Of a stretch of 64,000 nucleotides of DNA, positions 8,277 through 16,403 are shown one piece after another; within the stretch, counting starts at the first letter, position 1; the number at the start of each line of letters is the position of its first letter. The notes under the pieces are model-generated. The model was not told the DNA's origin. It did no database searches and worked only from the letters and a program-made list of their open reading frames with translations. This stretch comes from DATKZH01 sp964475955 (GTDB lineage: Bacteria; Planctomycetota; Planctomycetia; Pirellulales; Thermoguttaceae), in NCBI GenBank assembly GCA_964475955.1, contig CAYYZY010000019.1, forward strand, positions 1-64,000. Reading direction: 5' to 3'. A program made the translations under genes and the position numbers.

Positions 8277-9572
8277 TCATGGGTTGGCGATGGTCACCTC
8301 CGGCGGCGACGCGTAGCTCGACCAAACGTCGGACAACTCGGCCTCGTCGGGGCCGCCCGGGTGGATCCAAAGGCGGTGATTCAGAACCAGCGGCTGGCCT
8401 CTGGGCAGCTTCACCTCGCGCGCGGCCGGATAGGCGGGCATCACGCAGTTGCAGCCCGGGTACTCGTGCAGCGGGTTCGGGTAGTCGAGGTTGGAAACGT
8501 GCTCCAGCAGGGCCACGCCCGAGGTGCCCTCTCCGCCGGGGAAAACGCCCGAGTAGTCGATCCAGGCGCGCCGCGGCTTCGCGTCCTCGGGGTCGAGATG
8601 GAGCGTGATCCGGCGTTCTTCGCACGGCGCGGCCCGAAGCGAGAACCCGCCGTAGCCGCGCTTGGGGCGCCCGCCGATGGCCACCTCGTCGACCAGGGCC
8701 GTAAGCTGCACCCGAACGTCCACGAACCGCGCCCCCTCGGTCTGCCGGAACGCCCGGATGAGGACCTTCTCGCGCACGATCGGCGTCTCCTGCTTGCCGA
8801 ACTTCCATACGTTGTCGGCCTCGATCGCGGCGAAGACCGGCCCGCTCTCGATCCGCGGCAGCCCCGCCGGGCGCGCCCACACGCCGGCCACCGCCCAGAT
8901 GTCGGCCACCTGGTCCTTCCACCGGGTGACGGGCCACGACCACCACACGCCGCGGTGGTGCGGGTGGTCTTTGGGGTAATCGGCGGTCAGGGCCTCGCCG
9001 TTCGGACCGAACAGCGGATGGATGTAATCGCCCCGTTCGTAGCTCTCGCCGGGCGCGAAGTGCGGGTGCGTGCCCTCGGGGACCGGAACGTTGCCGTGGT
9101 TGTATCGCAGGACGGGCATCCTGGCCTCGTGGGCCGGTTGTTTCTGCCGGGCGCCCAGCTCGAACACGCCGACGGCCTCGCGGCGACCGTCGCGCTCGAT
9201 TTGCCAGACCGACGGCGACTTCGCCGGAACGCGCGTGAGCCGAAACCGCCGCTCGCCGTCCGCGCCGGGCGGCATGATCCACCACAGCGTGCCCCGCTTC
9301 GAGCCCGGCTCGCTCGCCTCGAACTGGGCCGGAATCGTCACCGTGTTGGACTTCGGGACCTGGCCGTCCGGGTCGATCTCCGACAGGCACCAGTTGCCGG
9401 TCGAGACGCCCTCGCCCAGCAGCTTCGCCATGTCCACCGAGGCCGAAACCGGGGCCGCGACGCGCCCGGCCGACCCGCCGGGGTCGGACACGGTGAGGAC
9501 GACGTCGCGGGCAAGGCCCACGGGCGCGCCCGGGAGAAGACTCAAAGCGGAGAGCAGGACCAACCGACGCAT
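8277..9572 (-). CDS. Secreted DUF6807 (PmoA-family) protein
   Basis: 431-residue exported protein. The start at 9572 gives a clean signal peptide, MRRLVLLSALSLLPGAPVGL; an in-frame ATG further upstream (9707) would add a tail without a signal peptide. Seen: DHPHHRGVWWSWPVTRW in the middle, and the C-terminal stretches YSGVFPGGEGTSGVALLEH and NHRLWIHPGG, which I recognise from proteins annotated 'PmoA family' or DUF6807. Despite that name these are not methane monooxygenase subunits. They are common beside Gfo/Idh/MocA dehydrogenases and sulfatases in planctomycetes. This is probably the first gene of the sugar cluster on this strand. Molecular function is unknown. Confidence 0.8.
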   Translation of the reverse strand: MRRLVLLSALSLLPGAPVGLARDVVLTVSDPGGSAGRVAAPVSASVDMAKLLGEGVSTGNWCLSEIDPDGQVPKSNTVTIPAQFEASEPGSKRGTLWWIMPPGADGERRFRLTRVPAKSPSVWQIERDGRREAVGVFELGARQKQPAHEARMPVLRYNHGNVPVPEGTHPHFAPGESYERGDYIHPLFGPNGEALTADYPKDHPHHRGVWWSWPVTRWKDQVADIWAVAGVWARPAGLPRIESGPVFAAIEADNVWKFGKQETPIVREKVLIRAFRQTEGARFVDVRVQLTALVDEVAIGGRPKRGYGGFSLRAAPCEERRITLHLDPEDAKPRRAWIDYSGVFPGGEGTSGVALLEHVSNLDYPNPLHEYPGCNCVMPAYPAAREVKLPRGQPLVLNHRLWIHPGGPDEAELSDVWSSYASPPEVTIANP

Positions 9573-9764
9573 CGTTCGCACCTCGCTGGCTTCGGGGAGT
9601 GTCGGGGCGGGAAGGCGCAACGGCGCAAATTGTCCCCGATCGGCCGCCGCGTGTAAAGCGCCGCGCCAACCTGGGGCTTCGTGTGCCGTCCGCCTGCGTT
9701 TCCACACTCTGCGTGCGCGGTGTGCGTCACGGCACGGGATGTGCCTGCGACGGAAACCGCCAAG

Positions 9765-10769
9765 TCATTTCTTGGCCGGCCTTGCCGTTCGGGCCCAAGA
9801 CCGCGCCCGGGCGATCGTCCACGCGAGGGCTACGGCGGCCGCGCCCCATGCCAGGCCGGAAAGCACGCCGCCCAGCACCGCGCCGCGGCGCGCGGCGAAC
9901 GTCTGCGCGCCCCCGGGCATGTGGCCGGCCAGTCGCTGGACCGCGAAGCTGAGCGGATACCCGTTCCGCGGAACGCCCGACCCCGGCGCATACCGCACCC
10001 AGTCGAGTTGCAGCCAAAGGTACCCGGCCAGCAGGTCGACGAAATACCCCACAACGAACGCCAGGAAGAACACCTGCACGGGCCGCCACCGGCCGGCGCC
10101 GCTGAGGCCCAACGCGATGCCGGGGCCCATCACGAGGACGGCCAGGGCGGCGCCGACGTCCAACAGCGTGTCCCACGAGTACTTGCCGTACACGTAACGG
10201 TGCGTCCCCAGGATCACGGCCACCAGCGTCACCAGCACGAACAGGCCGGCCAGCGAGAACTGCGGGCGCAAGCGGCGGCGACCGCCGGCTTCGGCGGCGT
10301 CTTTCAGCCGGTCTTTGCCCAGGCGCTCTCCGAGGAGATCCAGCAGGCGGTCGAAATCTCCCGCGCGGGGGAGCATCGACGACCGGACGACGTACCGACG
10401 CTCGGCCGACGCGATCTCGACCAGCCGGGAGTCCCAAGACTTGCTCGTGCGGATCGAAGCGATCTCGTCGAGCGGCACGGTCGCGCGCGACGCCGACCAG
10501 CGACTGCGCGGAAGCGAGATCGCCGACCCGCCGACCTCAACCGCGCGCCGCCGGAGCCACCGGTCGAACGTCGTCCAGAATGCAAGGCCGAGGAAGAAGA
10601 CGCCGAGCCCGATCAGCGGAACGCCCGCGACCGGTCCCGCAAGCGGCGGCGCATCGGGGTAGCCGAATCGCACCTGATACGCGCCGGCACCGAAGCCGAT
10701 CGCCGCCAGCGCAACCAGCGCGACAACCGACCTCCACGGCTCGCAGTACTCGAAACGCGTACTCCGCAC
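9765..10769 (-). CDS. Multi-pass membrane protein of unknown function
   Basis: About 334 residues with an N-terminal hydrophobic pair (VVALVALAAIGFGAGAY and VPLIGLGVFFLGLAFW). A soluble segment with a PH-like pattern follows, beginning at the TFDRWLRRR basic stretch, then four or more further transmembrane stretches such as FSLAGLFVLVTLVAVILGTHR. I do not recognise the family. The frame stays open up to 10892, but that region is the 108-nt repeat plus an ACTCCC run, so an upstream ATG there is implausible; the GTG at 10769 is a compromise and the true start is uncertain. Its start points toward the DUF1080 gene on the same strand with repeats between, so cotranscription is doubtful. Confidence 0.6.
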   Translation of the reverse strand: MRSTRFEYCEPWRSVVALVALAAIGFGAGAYQVRFGYPDAPPLAGPVAGVPLIGLGVFFLGLAFWTTFDRWLRRRAVEVGGSAISLPRSRWSASRATVPLDEIASIRTSKSWDSRLVEIASAERRYVVRSSMLPRAGDFDRLLDLLGERLGKDRLKDAAEAGGRRRLRPQFSLAGLFVLVTLVAVILGTHRYVYGKYSWDTLLDVGAALAVLVMGPGIALGLSGAGRWRPVQVFFLAFVVGYFVDLLAGYLWLQLDWVRYAPGSGVPRNGYPLSFAVQRLAGHMPGGAQTFAARRGAVLGGVLSGLAWGAAAVALAWTIARARSWARTARPAKK

Positions 10770-10815
10770 TCCCCACGCCCTACTCTCCACTCCCGACTCC
10801 CTTCTCCCCACTCCC
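10761..10815. repeat. ACTCCC-type low-complexity repeat
   Basis: A run of CTCCCCAC/ACTCCCGACTCCC units immediately beside the 108-nt palindromic repeat. The same kind of sequence occurs at 1447-1560 and 39428-39466. It confuses start-codon choice for the adjacent membrane-protein gene. Confidence 0.55.
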
Positions 10816-10817
10816 AA

Positions 10818-10925
10818 ACGTGGGGCACGTTTCCAACGTGCCCACAACCCAATGGCACGTTGGAAACGTGCCCCACAACATGCGCGCACCACGCGCGCAT
10901 CATCGCGGTCAAAGACTCTACTACA
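10818..10925 (-). repeat. 108-nt nested palindromic repeat, copy 1
   Basis: A near-identical copy lies in the opposite orientation at 15958-16065, with about three mismatches in 108 nt. On the minus strand it contains the 19-nt palindrome GGCACGTTTCCAACGTGCC, an 11-nt centre, and the inverted partner GGCACGTTGGAAACGTGCC, flanked by GTGGG/CCCAC. The whole half therefore folds into one long hairpin with smaller hairpins nested inside. A second GC hairpin (TGCGCGC/GCGCGCA) and an AGAGTCTTTGACC block complete the unit. Its edge overlaps the last codon region and stop codon (10921-10923) of the DUF1080 gene. Confidence 0.88.
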
Positions 10926-11565
10926 ATTCCTTGATCCGAATATCCTTGTACCACGCTTCGGTCGGCGGGCCGCCGTGGATCTGGAGGCCGATGAGGCCCT
11001 TCTGGGGGATCTTGGGATCGGGCTCGGTGTAGTCGACCGTCTGGTGGCCGTTGATCCAGAGCTGGATGCGGCGTCCCTGGCAGCGGATCACGTAGTCGTT
11101 CCAACGGTCGGGCTCGACGACCTTGGATCGCTCTTCCTTGGGCGGACCGGCCAGCACCTTGCGGCGCCGCGACTCGTCGTAGAGGCAGCCCCACCAGCCC
11201 TCGCCCAGGTCGGCCTGGTAGCCGATCATCTCGTTCGGATGGGCCGAATCTCTCGGCGCCCGCCGGCTGCGAATCTGCACGCCCGCGTTGGCCCCCTTGC
11301 CCCGCAGCTTGAACTTGAGCCGCAGCTCGAAGTCGGCGTACACGCGCCGGGTGCAGAGGAACTCGTTTTGCGGCACGCGCTTTTCGAGGCTGCCGCCGAC
11401 GATCGCGCCGTCTTCGATGCGAAACACGTCGAGGTTGCCCTGCCAGCCGTCGAACGTCTTGCCGTCGAAGAGGGCGGTGAAGCTCTCTTCGTCGGCCGGC
11501 TTGTCAGCCGCAGCGAGGGAACCGGTCAGCAGAACAGTGCACAGCACGAGGGGCATTCTTCTCAT
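10921..11565 (-). CDS. Secreted DUF1080 (3-keto-disaccharide hydrolase-like) protein
   Basis: 214-residue exported jelly-roll protein of the DUF1080 family. The signal peptide MRRMPLVLCTVLLTGSLAAA leads into the family signature FTALFDGKTFDGWQGN. Then come DFELRLKFKLRGKGANAGVQ, GYQADLGEGWWGCLYDESRR and the C-terminal pattern GLIGLQIHGGPPTEAWYKDI. Some DUF1080 members hydrolyse 3-keto-glycosides produced by exported Gfo/Idh/MocA dehydrogenases, a plausible link to the cluster to its left, by inference. Start at 11565 is supported by AAGGAG 7 nt upstream. The stop codon lies inside the 108-nt repeat, so the last residue or two may derive from the repeat insertion. Confidence 0.88.
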   Translation of the reverse strand: MRRMPLVLCTVLLTGSLAAADKPADEESFTALFDGKTFDGWQGNLDVFRIEDGAIVGGSLEKRVPQNEFLCTRRVYADFELRLKFKLRGKGANAGVQIRSRRAPRDSAHPNEMIGYQADLGEGWWGCLYDESRRRKVLAGPPKEERSKVVEPDRWNDYVIRCQGRRIQLWINGHQTVDYTEPDPKIPQKGLIGLQIHGGPPTEAWYKDIRIKEL

Positions 11566-11635
11566 GGCAGACTCCTTGCAGCGGTCAAAGGGTGTCCCAG
11601 CAGCGTGAGCAAATCTCGGGGCCGAGGAGGCCCTG

Positions 11636-11845
11636 TTATGGTTTGAACCCCCAGCCCCCGTCTTTCCAGAACTCGGCGAAACCGTGCCGGACGATGCGGT
11701 AACGCCGGGCCACGGCGCGGACGTATGGCAGCTTGTCGAACAGCGACGCGATCAGCACGTAGGGCGTCGAGACGATCAAGCCGGCCGGGAGCACGATCAG
11801 CCAGTGGAGCGCCCAAAACGCGACGTCCAGGAACAGTTGGTGCAT
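11636..11845 (-). CDS. Small membrane protein of unknown function
   Basis: 69 residues from the ATG at 11845, starting MHQLFLDVAFWALHWLIVLP. There is one long or two short hydrophobic segments (FWALHWLIVLPAGLIVSTPYV) followed by a basic, aromatic C-terminal tail ending FWKDGGWGFKP. The frame is open further upstream (to 11947) but that extension lacks hydrophobic character. No family recognised. The transmembrane-then-cationic pattern looks protein-like, but its reality rests on composition only. Confidence 0.45.
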   Translation of the reverse strand: MHQLFLDVAFWALHWLIVLPAGLIVSTPYVLIASLFDKLPYVRAVARRYRIVRHGFAEFWKDGGWGFKP

Positions 11846-12001
11846 CACGGGCCTCTGTACTCGGGTGGCGTGCGAGGCGCAGCGACTGGCCCCTCCGCCT
11901 AGCCCGGCGCGGGGTCTCCGGTACTCTGGGTCCAGAATAGCGTGCATGCGCCCCTGCCGGCAACTCCTTTTGCGGAAGAAGGGCGGGCACGCCTGGCCGC
12001 T

Positions 12002-12691
12002 TCAAGTTGCGGCCCGGTCCAGTCCTTCCAGTGCTGTCAGCCAGTTGTGAAAGTGCGGGCATGCTTCTCGGATGACTTGCAGGCCGATTTCGCCTGCCAG
12101 GAGCGGGCCATCGACATTCGCCGCGTAGTCGGGAAAGAGCTTCTGGATCCGGGCCTTCGGATGGGTGTCCTGCCCGTCGTCGATTCTCTCCGGGTTTTCG
12201 TAGTGGCGGCAGACTTCGGCCAACTCTCTCGCGGCCCTGGCGCGGTTCTCGAACAGCCGTTCGAACGTGCTGGGCTGGGCTAAGAGCAGCGCCTCGAACT
12301 CGTGGAGCTGGAGATACGGGAGGAAGCGGTCGTCGGCGATCTCCTCGGCCAGGCCGGCCTCAAGAGCCTGCACGCGCCGGTAAGGGTCGCTTTGCCCCAT
12401 CGCCCGGTCGTAGCCGGGAAAATCGTTCGGCAGTCCGTACAGATCGACCATCATGGTGAAGCGCACGTCCTCTCCGCGGTCTTCCCTCAGCCATCGGGTC
12501 ATATCGGCGAGGGCGTGCACAAACGTGCGGAGCAAGCCTCCTCGCGGAACCCGGCCCCTACGTCGCGAAACAGGGCCCGTCAGCCGCGGCCTTCCCAGCA
12601 TCACGCCGTACCGCGCGAGATGTGGCGTGAGAATTTGCGAGGCGAAGGCTTGTTCCGTTTGCCCCTCAACCGTCATGTGGAGCCGCATCAT
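12002..12691 (-). CDS. DUF4276 family protein, putative Toprim-like nuclease partner
   Basis: 229 residues beginning MMRLHMTVEGQTEQAF. The Val-Glu-Gly-x-Thr-Glu motif at residues 8-13 resembles the first acidic motif of Toprim/OLD-type nucleases. An acidic MMVDLYGLPNDFPGYD segment and the family-typical FLPYLQLHEFEALLLA follow. Its ATG overlaps the TGA of the AAA ATPase gene (TGATG at 12693-12689), a translational-coupling arrangement. Known: DUF4276 genes often accompany SMC/RecN-like AAA ATPases, and similar ATPase plus Toprim pairs (OLD/Gabija/PARIS-like) are anti-phage. Inferred: this pair is a defence or DNA-damage module. The nuclease assignment is by motif only. Confidence 0.82.
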   Translation of the reverse strand: MMRLHMTVEGQTEQAFASQILTPHLARYGVMLGRPRLTGPVSRRRGRVPRGGLLRTFVHALADMTRWLREDRGEDVRFTMMVDLYGLPNDFPGYDRAMGQSDPYRRVQALEAGLAEEIADDRFLPYLQLHEFEALLLAQPSTFERLFENRARAARELAEVCRHYENPERIDDGQDTHPKARIQKLFPDYAANVDGPLLAGEIGLQVIREACPHFHNWLTALEGLDRAAT

Positions 12692-13803
12692 CAGGCGGGC
12701 CCTCCCCCCAGGACGTTTTTCTCCCACAGTTCCCGGATGCTGTACTCCGCCAGCCACTCCTCCAGGCTTTCGCGCGTCTGCCGCGTGAAGGTTGAGCCGT
12801 CTTCGTCTCGCTCGACGACCACGATGTCTTCCGGCTCGAATGCGTCCAAGAGGCCCGCCGACTGCGTGGCGACGATGACTTGGCAGTGGTGCGAGGCCTT
12901 TCGCATCAGGGCCCCGAGGACGTTCTTGGCGAACGGGTGCAACCCCAGCTCCGGCTCGTCGATCACAATGACGTTGGGCAGGTCCTCCGTCGGCTGCGAT
13001 AGAAGCGAGATCAACGCCATCGCCCGGAGGGTGCCGTCGGAGAGCTGATGCGGCCCGAAAACCAGATCCGAGGATTTCTCGCGCCAATTCAGGATGATGT
13101 CCTTGCCACTGGGACCGCTCGGCTCCAAGTCGAAATCAGCGAAGAAAGGGGCAATCTGTCGAATGGTCCCCACAATGCGCTGGTACGCTGTGGGCTCGTC
13201 GCGGTTCTTGAGCCTGTATAGGATGGCTGCGAGATTCCCCGCGTCGGGCCTCAGCCAGCGGTCCTCCCCCACGTAGCAGTACTGACGGATGCGGGCCGTC
13301 TCGGAAGTATCGTGAAACTGGTACACGCGGCAGTTGTTCAGCAGATGTCGAAACACACGCGCGACCGGGTCACCTCCCTCCGCCGCCTCAGTCACTCGTG
13401 TTTCCGTGTGACCCGCGCCCAACTGCACGCGCTGCGGATCGCCCTGCCAGTCAGCACGCAAAAACTCCAGCCGCTCCTCTGCGAAGACAAGGGTGTCGCC
13501 CGCGGCGTGGAAAAGCCGCATACGGTATGTGTCCTGCCCATTGTCCACCTCGAAAACCAGGCGAGCTTCCATCTGGGGCGTCACTTTCGGCCCGTAGTGG
13601 AGCATGGAGCTCGCGCGCCCCGTGCCCGCAACAAACTGCTGCAAGCGCCCCCCCATCATCTCGTTGACCATCTTGAAGAACGATACCAGGTTGCTCTTGC
13701 CTGCGCCGTTCGCCCCGATCATCACGTTCAGCCGCCGTATTTCAAGATCGACGGACTTGATCGACTTGAAACCTCGTAGCTGGATGTGGCTCAACCTTGA
13801 CAT
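12691..13803 (-). CDS. AAA family ATPase (SMC/RecN-like, AAA_21-type)
   Basis: 370-residue ATPase. The start at 13803 gives the canonical opening MSRLSHIQLRGFKSIK; an upstream ATG at 13899 only adds a Cys/His-rich leader. Walker A is IGANGAGKSN at residues 29-38. The ABC-type signature region is FGPHQLSDGTLRAMAL near residue 250, Walker B is NVIVIDEPELGLHP near 280, and the sensor/H-loop ATQSAG follows. There is no long coiled coil, so it resembles OLD/AAA_21 proteins rather than true SMCs. It overlaps the DUF4276 gene by one base and both are on the minus strand, so they form one operon and probably one complex. Confidence 0.88.
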   Translation of the reverse strand: MSRLSHIQLRGFKSIKSVDLEIRRLNVMIGANGAGKSNLVSFFKMVNEMMGGRLQQFVAGTGRASSMLHYGPKVTPQMEARLVFEVDNGQDTYRMRLFHAAGDTLVFAEERLEFLRADWQGDPQRVQLGAGHTETRVTEAAEGGDPVARVFRHLLNNCRVYQFHDTSETARIRQYCYVGEDRWLRPDAGNLAAILYRLKNRDEPTAYQRIVGTIRQIAPFFADFDLEPSGPSGKDIILNWREKSSDLVFGPHQLSDGTLRAMALISLLSQPTEDLPNVIVIDEPELGLHPFAKNVLGALMRKASHHCQVIVATQSAGLLDAFEPEDIVVVERDEDGSTFTRQTRESLEEWLAEYSIRELWEKNVLGGGPA

Positions 13804-14054
13804 GTTCCGGCCCTCGGGCAGGCAACGCAGAGCGGCGCCGCACAGATTGGTGTGGTGTTGCCGTCCGCTGTGACAAGAAGTGAAGTATGGAACCGCCACG
13901 GTGCTTTAGCATAGCGTCTCGGCGGCGACCCTGGTAGGCGGAGCTCACCGGCCCTCGCTCCGCCAGCAGCGGGGATGGGGGCCCCTGGAATTCCGCCGCG
14001 GCCTCACCTAAAATCTTGGTCTTTGCCATGTCCTAAGCGAAAGGGATTACGACC

Positions 14055-15887
14055 ATGCGATCCGATACCGTCAAGAAGGGTGATGCCCGAGCCCCCCATC
14101 GAAGCCTGCTCCGCGCCTGCGGCGTGGGGGAGGACGACTTCGACAAGCCCTTCATCGCCATCTGCAACAGCTACACCGACATCGTGCCCGGCCACGTCCA
14201 CCTCGATAAGGTGGGCCAGTTCGTCAAGGAGTGCGTGCGCGAGGCGGGCGGGATGCCGTTCGTGTTCAACACGATCGGCGTCGACGACGGCATCGCCATG
14301 GGCCACACCGGCATGAAGTTTTCGCTCCCCAGCCGCGAGCTCATCGCCGACTGCGTGGAGACGGTGATCCAGGCCCACTGCTTCGACGGCATGATCTGCA
14401 TCCCCAACTGCGACAAGATCATCCCCGGCATGCTCATGGCCACCGTCCGATGCAACGTCCCCACGGTGTTCGTCAGCGGCGGGCCCATGGAGGCCGGCAA
14501 GACGCCCGACGGGCGGAACGTCGACCTGATCGACGTCTTCAAGGCGGCCGCCGCCAAGCAGACCGGCAAGGCCACCGCCGACGAACTCCTGGCCGTGGAA
14601 AGGATCGGCTGCCCCACGTGCGGCTCCTGCTCCGGTTTGTTCACGGCCAACAGCATGAACTGCCTCTGCGAGGCCCTCGGACTGGCGCTTCCGATGAACG
14701 GCACGCTGCTGGCCACCAGCGCCGAGCGCAAGCGGCTCTTCCGCCGGGCCGCCCAGCGGATCGTGGAAATGGTCCTCCAGTTCGAGAAGGTCGGCGCGGG
14801 ACACGGGCTCCTGCCGCGGGAGATCGTCACGCCGGACTCGGTCGACAACGCCATGGTGCTCGACATGGCCATGGGCGGAAGCACTAACACGGTGCTCCAC
14901 ATGCTGGCCGTGGCCCACGAGGCGGGCGTGGCCTACGACATGAAGCGGATCGCCGAGCTCAGCGGCCAAACGCCCAACGTCTGCAAGGTCGCCCCCAGCA
15001 GCCGGTACCACGTGGAAGACGTCCACAACTCGGGCGGCATCCACGGCATCCTGGGGAGCGTCGACCGCGGCCGGCCCGGCCTGCTCAACCTCGACTGCCC
15101 CACCGTCTCCGGCAAGCCCCTGGGCGAAAACATCGCCGAGTACGACGTGCGCGCCGAAACCGTCGCCGAGGAGACGCTCCAACTGGCCGCCGTCACCGCC
15201 CGGGGCGTGCGAAACAACCAGGGGATGAGCGTCGAGTCGACCGTCCGCTCCGTGCGCGAGCTCTCCAGCGACCAGCTCGGCTTCGACCCGTACGACTGCA
15301 TCCGCGAGGTGGAAAACGCCTACAGCCCGGAGGGCGGGCTGGCCGTGCTCTACGGCAACCTCGCGCCGGAGGGGTCGATCGTCAAGACGGCCGGCGTGCT
15401 GCCCGCTATGCTCCGGCACGCCGGCCCGGCCGTGATCTTCGAATCGGAGACCGACGCGTACGAGGGGATCGTCGGCGGCCGGGTCAAGGAGGGCGACGTG
15501 GTCGTGATCCGCCGCGAGGGCCCCCGAGGCGGACCCGGCATGCAGGAGATGCTCGCCCCCACCAGCGCCATCCAGGGCATCGGGCTCGACGACTCGGTCG
15601 CCCTGATCACCGACGGCCGCTTCTCCGGCGGCACGGCCGGCGCCTGCATCGGCCACGTCAGCCCCGAGGCGGCCGCCGGCGGCCCCATCGGCCTGTTGGA
15701 GCCGGGCGACGTGGTCGAGATCGACGTCCCGGCCGGCAAGCTCGCCGTGCGCCTCACCGACGAAGATCTCCAGGAGCGCAAAGCCCGCTGGACCCCGCCC
15801 GAGCCCCGCTTCCAAGGCAACTACCTCGCCAAATACGCCTCCATGGCCACCGATGCCGCCCACGGCGCGGTGCTGAAGTGGGATTAG
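14055..15887 (+). CDS. ilvD: Dihydroxy-acid dehydratase
   Basis: Branched-chain amino-acid biosynthesis enzyme that dehydrates 2,3-dihydroxy-isovalerate and -methylvalerate to the 2-oxo acids, using an iron-sulfur cluster. 610 residues. Cluster and Mg-site motifs are visible: CIPNCDKIIPGM (Cys119) and CPTCGSCSGLFTANSMN (Cys189/Cys192). GGSTNTVLHMLA and the C-terminal DGRFSGGTAGACIGHVSPEA are diagnostic of IlvD/Edd proteins. The lack of Edd-type substitutions and the family length favour IlvD over phosphogluconate dehydratase. Start at 14055 begins MRSDTVKKGDARAPHRSLL. It stands alone, divergent from the ATPase module. Confidence 0.95.
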   Translation: MRSDTVKKGDARAPHRSLLRACGVGEDDFDKPFIAICNSYTDIVPGHVHLDKVGQFVKECVREAGGMPFVFNTIGVDDGIAMGHTGMKFSLPSRELIADCVETVIQAHCFDGMICIPNCDKIIPGMLMATVRCNVPTVFVSGGPMEAGKTPDGRNVDLIDVFKAAAAKQTGKATADELLAVERIGCPTCGSCSGLFTANSMNCLCEALGLALPMNGTLLATSAERKRLFRRAAQRIVEMVLQFEKVGAGHGLLPREIVTPDSVDNAMVLDMAMGGSTNTVLHMLAVAHEAGVAYDMKRIAELSGQTPNVCKVAPSSRYHVEDVHNSGGIHGILGSVDRGRPGLLNLDCPTVSGKPLGENIAEYDVRAETVAEETLQLAAVTARGVRNNQGMSVESTVRSVRELSSDQLGFDPYDCIREVENAYSPEGGLAVLYGNLAPEGSIVKTAGVLPAMLRHAGPAVIFESETDAYEGIVGGRVKEGDVVVIRREGPRGGPGMQEMLAPTSAIQGIGLDDSVALITDGRFSGGTAGACIGHVSPEAAAGGPIGLLEPGDVVEIDVPAGKLAVRLTDEDLQERKARWTPPEPRFQGNYLAKYASMATDAAHGAVLKWD

Positions 15888-15957
15888 CCGCCCGCGGGCT
15901 CCCCCCACCGTCGTAGGGTGCCTGGTCTGCGTAGGTTGGGTGGAGGGTCATGAGTGC

Positions 15958-16065
15958 TGTAGTAGAGTCTCTGACCGTGATGATGCGCGCGGGGTGCGCG
16001 CATGTTGTGGGGCACGTTTCCAACGTGCCATTGGGTTGTGGGCACGTTGGAAACGTGCCCCACGT
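15958..16065 (+). repeat. 108-nt nested palindromic repeat, copy 2
   Basis: Same length as, and about 97% identical to, the element at 10818-10925, in the opposite orientation. It begins TGTAGTAGAGTCTCTGACC, carries the GC hairpin and then the two facing palindromes GGCACGTTTCCAACGTGCC and GGCACGTTGGAAACGTGCC. It lies 70 bp downstream of ilvD and could act as a transcription-terminating or mRNA-stabilising hairpin there, but has no T-run. Confidence 0.88.
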
Positions 16066-16403
16066 CGGGTCGAGGGTCACGACACCCAGGCGGGCGAAGA
16101 CTGGCAAGAACTGGGAAAGCGCCTTCGAGATTCCATCTGGGGTGAGCTTTCCCTTCCCAGCGAACACATCCCTTGTTTGAAAAGGGCCCAGGGCTGGTGT
16201 CTTTTCGGAATTGCCCCACATGGGGTAAGGCGATAGACTGCCGGTAGATCGGCATGTCGAATTGAGCACGTTCTGTTGGCTCACCTTGGCTGGCTTTGCC
16301 TGCTTTGCTCGCCTTGCTTATCTATCCAGTCCGCTTTGCGAGGCGACGCGCGTTGCCACCTGCGGACCTCGGCAAGTCCCCCTCAAAAATGGTGGTGTGG
16401 CCC

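Noticed and set aside
10613..11194. Open frames through the palindromic repeats giving GHVGNVP-type peptides
   Set aside because: The peptides come from the repeat sequence itself and recur wherever it occurs, so they are translation artefacts of a non-coding element.
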